This document shows positions 59,625 through 63,449 of a stretch of DNA of 63,449 nt, piece by piece. Source of the DNA: Alphaproteobacteria bacterium (lineage in GTDB: Bacteria > Pseudomonadota > Alphaproteobacteria > CAAGCB01 > CAG-977); assembly GCA_900768465.1 (NCBI GenBank), contig CAAGCY010000023.1, forward strand, positions 1-63,449, written 5' to 3'. The notes beneath the pieces are model-generated. The model was not told the DNA's origin, did not search any database, and saw only the letters and a program-made list of their open reading frames with translations. Within the stretch, counting starts at the first letter, position 1. Every line of letters starts with the position of its first letter. Made by a program: the position numbers and the translations under genes.

Positions 59625-61778
59625 ATGTCTATGTTTAAAGTATTCCGCAAGGAAATCGAATGGGGCGGCCGTCCCCTGTCCGTCGAAACAGGTAAAATCG
59701 GTCGTCAAGCCGACGCGTCCGTTATCGTCAAATACGGCGAAACCGTTGTTCATTGCGCCGTTTGCGCGGCTAAAACGGTTCCCGAAGGAATGGAAGAAGA
59801 TTTTTTGCCCTTGACGGTCAATTATCAGGAAAAAGCTTATGCCGCCGGTCGTATTCCGGGCGGTTTCTTCCGTCGCGAAGGGCGTCCCTCCGAACATGAA
59901 ATTTTGTCGTCGCGTTTAATCGACCGTCCGATTCGTCCTCTGTTCGCCAAGGGCTATCACAACGACACGCAGGTCACCTGCACCGTTTTGTCGCACGACA
60001 TGGAAAACGATCCCGATATCGTCGCGATGATTTCCGCGTCCGCCGCTTTGGCGCTGTCGGGCTTGCCGTTCCTCGGACCTATCGGGGCGGCGCGCGTCGG
60101 ATACAAGGATGGCGAATACCTGCTGAACCCGACCATGGCGGAACGTGAAACGTCGGAACTGGACTTGGTCGTCGCGGGTACGGATCAGGGCGTTTTGATG
60201 GTGGAATCCGAAGCGGGCGAATTGTCCGAAGCCACCATGCTGGGCGCGGTCGTGTTCGGTCACGAACAGATGCAGCCCGTTATCAAAATGATCAACGAAT
60301 TGAAAGCCGAAGCGGGCAAAGAACCGTGGCCCATGCCCGAAGCCGCTCCCGAATACAAAATCGTTTACGACAAATTTATGGACGCTTACGGCGACCAGTT
60401 GCGCGAAGCCTATAAAATCACGGACAAGCTGGAACGTCAAAACGCCGTCGCCGACATTCGCGAAGCCGCGAAAATCAGCGTCGCCGACAACGAAGCCGAA
60501 GCCGCCGTTGCCACGCGCGTTTTCCACGAAATGGAATACCACACCGTCCGCGACGCGATTTTGGAAACGGGCATCCGCATTGACGGCCGCGACACGAAAA
60601 CCGTTCGCCCGATTACCGCCGAAGTCGGCGTTCTGCCGCGCGCGCACGGTTCCGCTTTGTTCACCCGCGGTGAAACGCAGGCTCTGGTCGTCGCCACTTT
60701 GGGAACCGATCAGGACGAACAGATTGTGGACGCTTTGACGGGCGAATACCGTCAACCGTTCATGCTGCACTACAACTTCCCGCCGTATTCCGTCGGCGAA
60801 ACGGGGCGTATCGGATCCCCCGGACGCCGCGAAATCGGTCACGGCAAGCTGGCGTGGCGCGCGATTCATCCGATGCTGCCGTCGAAAGAAGAATTCCCGT
60901 ATTCGATTCGCGTCGTTTCGGAAATTATGGAATCGAACGGTTCGTCTTCCATGGCGACGGTTTGCGGTTCGTGCCTGTCTTTGATGGACGCGGGCGTTCC
61001 GATGAAAGCGCCGGTCGCGGGTATCGCGATGGGCTTGATTAAGGAACCCGACGGCCGTTTTGCCGTTCTGACCGACATTCTGGGCGACGAAGACCACTTG
61101 GGCGACATGGATTTCAAGGTCGCGGGAACGAAAGACGGTGTCACGTCTTTGCAGATGGACATCAAAATCACCTCGATTACCAAGGAAATCATGGAAATCG
61201 CTTTGAAACAGGCGAAAGAAGGCCGTCTGCACATTTTGAGCAAAATGGCGGAAGCCATCGAAGCCCCGCGCGACGCCGTTTCCGAAAACGCGCCCCGCAT
61301 CACGACTTTGCAGATTAACAAAGACAAAATCCGCGAAGTCATCGGCACGGGCGGCAAAGTGATTCGCGAAATCACCGAAACGACGGGCTGCAAAATCGAC
61401 ATCGGCGAAGACGGCTTGATTAAAATCGCGTCGTTCTCGCAGTCGGCGGGCGAAGCGGCTTTGAACTGGATTAAAGGCATCGTTTCCGAACCCGAAGTCG
61501 GTCAAATCTATGACGGCAAAGTCGTCAAAGTGGTCGAATTCGGCGCGTTCGTGAACTTCCTCGGGTCGAAAGACGGTCTGGTTCACATTTCCGAACTGGC
61601 TCCGAAGCGCGTTGGCAAAGTCACAGACGTCGTCAAAGAAGGCGATTCCGTGAAAGTCAAATGCGTCGGTATCGACAACCGCGGCAAGGTCAAATTGTCG
61701 ATGAAGTGCGTCGATCAGGTCACGGGCGAAGAAATCAAAAAGCCCGAAAAAACCGAAGAAGCCGAAAAAGCTGAATAA
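59625..61778 (+). CDS. pnp: Polyribonucleotide nucleotidyltransferase
   Basis: A 717-residue 3'-5' phosphorolytic exoribonuclease of the degradosome. Two RNase PH domains (about 10-230 and 310-540), a KH domain (KVIREITETTGCKIDI) and an S1 domain (VGQIYDGKVVKVVEFGAFVNF) are in order, with an acidic C-terminus. ATG at 59625 with AGAGAGAAG upstream; a second ATG two codons later is possible. Control of its own mRNA via the hairpin upstream is plausible. Confidence 0.98.
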   Translation: MSMFKVFRKEIEWGGRPLSVETGKIGRQADASVIVKYGETVVHCAVCAAKTVPEGMEEDFLPLTVNYQEKAYAAGRIPGGFFRREGRPSEHEILSSRLIDRPIRPLFAKGYHNDTQVTCTVLSHDMENDPDIVAMISASAALALSGLPFLGPIGAARVGYKDGEYLLNPTMAERETSELDLVVAGTDQGVLMVESEAGELSEATMLGAVVFGHEQMQPVIKMINELKAEAGKEPWPMPEAAPEYKIVYDKFMDAYGDQLREAYKITDKLERQNAVADIREAAKISVADNEAEAAVATRVFHEMEYHTVRDAILETGIRIDGRDTKTVRPITAEVGVLPRAHGSALFTRGETQALVVATLGTDQDEQIVDALTGEYRQPFMLHYNFPPYSVGETGRIGSPGRREIGHGKLAWRAIHPMLPSKEEFPYSIRVVSEIMESNGSSSMATVCGSCLSLMDAGVPMKAPVAGIAMGLIKEPDGRFAVLTDILGDEDHLGDMDFKVAGTKDGVTSLQMDIKITSITKEIMEIALKQAKEGRLHILSKMAEAIEAPRDAVSENAPRITTLQINKDKIREVIGTGGKVIREITETTGCKIDIGEDGLIKIASFSQSAGEAALNWIKGIVSEPEVGQIYDGKVVKVVEFGAFVNFLGSKDGLVHISELAPKRVGKVTDVVKEGDSVKVKCVGIDNRGKVKLSMKCVDQVTGEEIKKPEKTEEAEKAE

Positions 61779-61795
61779 TTAAAGGAGTTCCTGCC

Positions 61796-63190
61796 GTGAA
61801 AACTTTGAAAGAATTGATGATTTCGGGACGTGAAGTTCTGCCTTTGATTGAAGGCGGAAAAGGCGTCGCCGTCAGTACGGCTTTGACATCGGGCGCGTGG
61901 GCGGCTGAAAACGCCGTCGGGACGATTTCCGGCGTCATTCCCGATGTTTACGACGACAACGGCGAAATCGTGCCGATGGTCATCAAATCGAAAACACGGC
62001 GGGAACGCTTTGAAGAACAAGTGCGCCATTCCATCGCGGGGATTATTTCCCAAGCGAAACTGGCGCACGACATTTCGGGCGGGCGCGGACGCATTCACGT
62101 CAACGTTCTGTGGGAACAGGGCGGCGCTCAAACGATTATTCAGGAAGCTCTGGAAGGCGCAAAAGGATTGATTCACGGAATCACTTGCGGCGCGGGCATG
62201 CCTTACAAACTGGGGCAGCTGGCGTCGGCGATGAAGACGTTTTATTATCCGATTGTGTCGTCGGGGCGCGCTTTCCGCGCTTTGTGGCTGCGGGCGTACA
62301 AATCCTACGCCGACTATCTGGGCGGCGTGGTGTTTGAAGACCCGTGGAAAGCGGGCGGTCACATCGGGTTGTCGAACGGCGACGATCCCGACAAGCCCGA
62401 AAATCCTTACGGCCGCGTCGTCGAACTGCGGCAAACGATGAATTCCGTCGGACTGGACAACGTGCCTATCATTATTGCGGGCGGTGTTTGGTACCTGCGC
62501 GAATTCCAAGACTACATCGACAATCCCGAAGTCGGACCGACGGCGTTTCAGTTCGGCACGCGTCCTTTGCTGACGCGCGAAAGCCCCGTCGCCAAGTCGT
62601 GGCAGAAAATCCTGCTGACTTTGAAAAAGGGTGAAATCGCCATGCAGCGGTTCAGCCCGACGGGCTTTATGTCTTCGGCGATTAAAAACAAGTTTTTGAC
62701 GGATTTGTTCGACCGTTCCGCAACGGCGATGCCATACAGGGAATCGCCCGAAGGCGATTTCCAACACCCGATTTTGGTGGGTGCGGCAAAGCTGTACATT
62801 ACGCAAGCCGACCAAAAACGCGCCGACGATTATATGGAAGCGGGACGCACCGTTCCTTTGAAAACGGCGGACAACGAAATCGTGTTTGTTACGCCCAAAA
62901 ATCAATCGGATATCAACCGTTTGCGCGCCAACTGCATAGGCTGTATTTCCCAATGCATGTTTTCGGGCTTTACGACGCACACGGAAACGATGACGACGGG
63001 AAAAACGCCCGATCCGCGTTATTTCTGCATCAAAGACACGCTGTACCGCGCGGCGCACGAAGACGACCCCGACAACAATCTGGTGTTCGTCGGCGCGAAC
63101 GCGACGCGCTTTGCGTCAGATCCGCTGTTCAAAGACGGCTATCTGCCGACGGTCAAGGAATTTATCGCCCGCTTGCTGACGGGGGATTGA
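61796..63190 (+). CDS. Nitronate monooxygenase / NPD-family flavoprotein
   Basis: A 464-residue FMN-dependent TIM-barrel protein. EQGGAQTIIQEAL, GITCGAGMP, EDPWKAGGHIGL (the family's AGGH motif) and PIIIAGGVWYLREF are the NPD features, with FQFGTRPLLTRESP binding FMN phosphate. The C-terminal extension includes CIGCISQCMFSGF, a Cys cluster that might hold a metal. GTG start at 61796 with AAAGGAG upstream. Members oxidise nitronates or are enoyl-ACP reductases (FabK); the extension fits neither precisely. It follows pnp by 17 bases. Confidence 0.85.
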   Translation: MKTLKELMISGREVLPLIEGGKGVAVSTALTSGAWAAENAVGTISGVIPDVYDDNGEIVPMVIKSKTRRERFEEQVRHSIAGIISQAKLAHDISGGRGRIHVNVLWEQGGAQTIIQEALEGAKGLIHGITCGAGMPYKLGQLASAMKTFYYPIVSSGRAFRALWLRAYKSYADYLGGVVFEDPWKAGGHIGLSNGDDPDKPENPYGRVVELRQTMNSVGLDNVPIIIAGGVWYLREFQDYIDNPEVGPTAFQFGTRPLLTRESPVAKSWQKILLTLKKGEIAMQRFSPTGFMSSAIKNKFLTDLFDRSATAMPYRESPEGDFQHPILVGAAKLYITQADQKRADDYMEAGRTVPLKTADNEIVFVTPKNQSDINRLRANCIGCISQCMFSGFTTHTETMTTGKTPDPRYFCIKDTLYRAAHEDDPDNNLVFVGANATRFASDPLFKDGYLPTVKEFIARLLTGD

Positions 63191-63302
63191 CCGCTACCCG
63201 CAGGGGGTATCCGCAGAGAGGAGTTTTCGGAATCACGAAAAGTTGCGAATTTATGGTAATCGGTATGCTTTGCGGCGATTGAAGATTAGAATTTATCAAA
63301 TC

Positions 63303-63362
63303 TGCCACAATTGCCACAATCTTGCCACAATTGCCACAACTACGCCATAATTTTGCCACAAT
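63303..63362. repeat. Three copies of a 20-bp repeat
   Basis: The half-site TGCCACAA starts at 63303, 63312, 63323, 63332 and 63354, with a degenerate copy (CGCCATAA) at 63343. Start spacing is 9, 11, 9, 11 and 11, so the array is three 20-bp units of two half-sites each, spaced about two helical turns. The last copy continues into the palindrome CACAATTGTG (63357-63366). It lies upstream of the exported-protein gene at 63411. Confidence 0.8.
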
Positions 63363-63410
63363 TGTGTGTTACAGTAAAAAAATAGAAAAATTTTTTTGGA
63401 GGATCTTTCT

Positions 63411-63449
63411 ATGAAAAAATCATTCCTTTTTTTGGCAGCGGCGTTTTTA
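63411..63449 (+). CDS. Start of an exported protein (truncated at window end)
   Basis: ATG at 63411 with TGGAGG 10 bases upstream, followed by MKKSFLFLAAAFL, a typical signal-peptide start (two Lys then a hydrophobic run). Only 13 codons are in the window. The promoter region contains the 20-bp repeat array. Confidence 0.6.
   Translation, partial: MKKSFLFLAAAFL

Noticed and set aside
63303..63362. CRISPR array
   Set aside because: Repeat units are 20 bp with no unique spacers between them and no cas gene in the window; a regulatory or slippage array is more likely.

Overview
The window looks like chromosomal core DNA from a Gram-negative alphaproteobacterium. Supporting signs are an atpHAGDC block without F0 genes, glyQ-glyS-ppdK in a row, rpmI-rplT-pheS-pheT, a perfect CIRCE site before groESL, and tripartite RND and MacAB-type pumps. 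A rubrerythrin with an N-terminal rubredoxin domain, pyruvate phosphate dikinase and phosphoethanolamine and fucosyl-type surface enzymes fit a host-associated, low-oxygen lifestyle such as an uncultured gut lineage. That placement is inference; no rRNA is present. Coding density is very high: no gap exceeds 300 bases, and I found no tRNA, rRNA, insertion sequence, prophage or CRISPR array.

Layout. 0-7.7 kb: a truncated basic protein, a MATE exporter, a SUMF1-domain secreted protein followed by a small secreted repeat peptide, then an RND pump and its adaptor. 7.7-12.9 kb: a TPR lipoprotein with ispE, a uracil-DNA glycosylase, a coiled-coil membrane protein and a serine hydrolase. 12.9-17 kb: rpmI-rplT-pheS-pheT. 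17.2-20.1 kb: a Bax-inhibitor-1 protein, then a phosphatase and fructosamine-kinase-like pair and nth. 20.1-26 kb: a second MATE exporter and an outer membrane factor with a MacAB-type pump. 26-28.3 kb: a Zn/Cd-type P-ATPase divergent from an ArsR regulator, with a perfect 12-6-12 operator between them. 28.4-36.8 kb: a lipoprotein, atpHAGDC, a third MATE exporter and an unknown protein.

36.9-42.7 kb: glyQ-glyS-ppdK. 42.8-48.4 kb: two glycosyltransferases and a hldD-lgt-pgeF-prs run. 48.5-51.7 kb: proC, nfo and a predicted secretion-free metallopeptidase of unknown family. 51.7-54.4 kb: groESL divergent from rubrerythrin. 54.5-58.3 kb: thpR plus an A+T-richer group (ParB-like protein, DUF1796-like protein, phosphoethanolamine transferase) that looks dedicated to surface modification. 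58.3-63.4 kb: truB-rpsO-pnp, a nitronate-monooxygenase family protein, a 20-bp repeat array, and the first codons of an exported protein.

The most unusual points are catalytic-residue substitutions in otherwise clear enzymes (HldD, fructosamine kinase, UDG), a roughly 75-residue low-complexity insert in ATP synthase gamma, a Cys-His-containing GroEL tail, the DGLK-repeat peptide beside a SUMF1-domain protein, and the 20-bp repeats upstream of the last gene.
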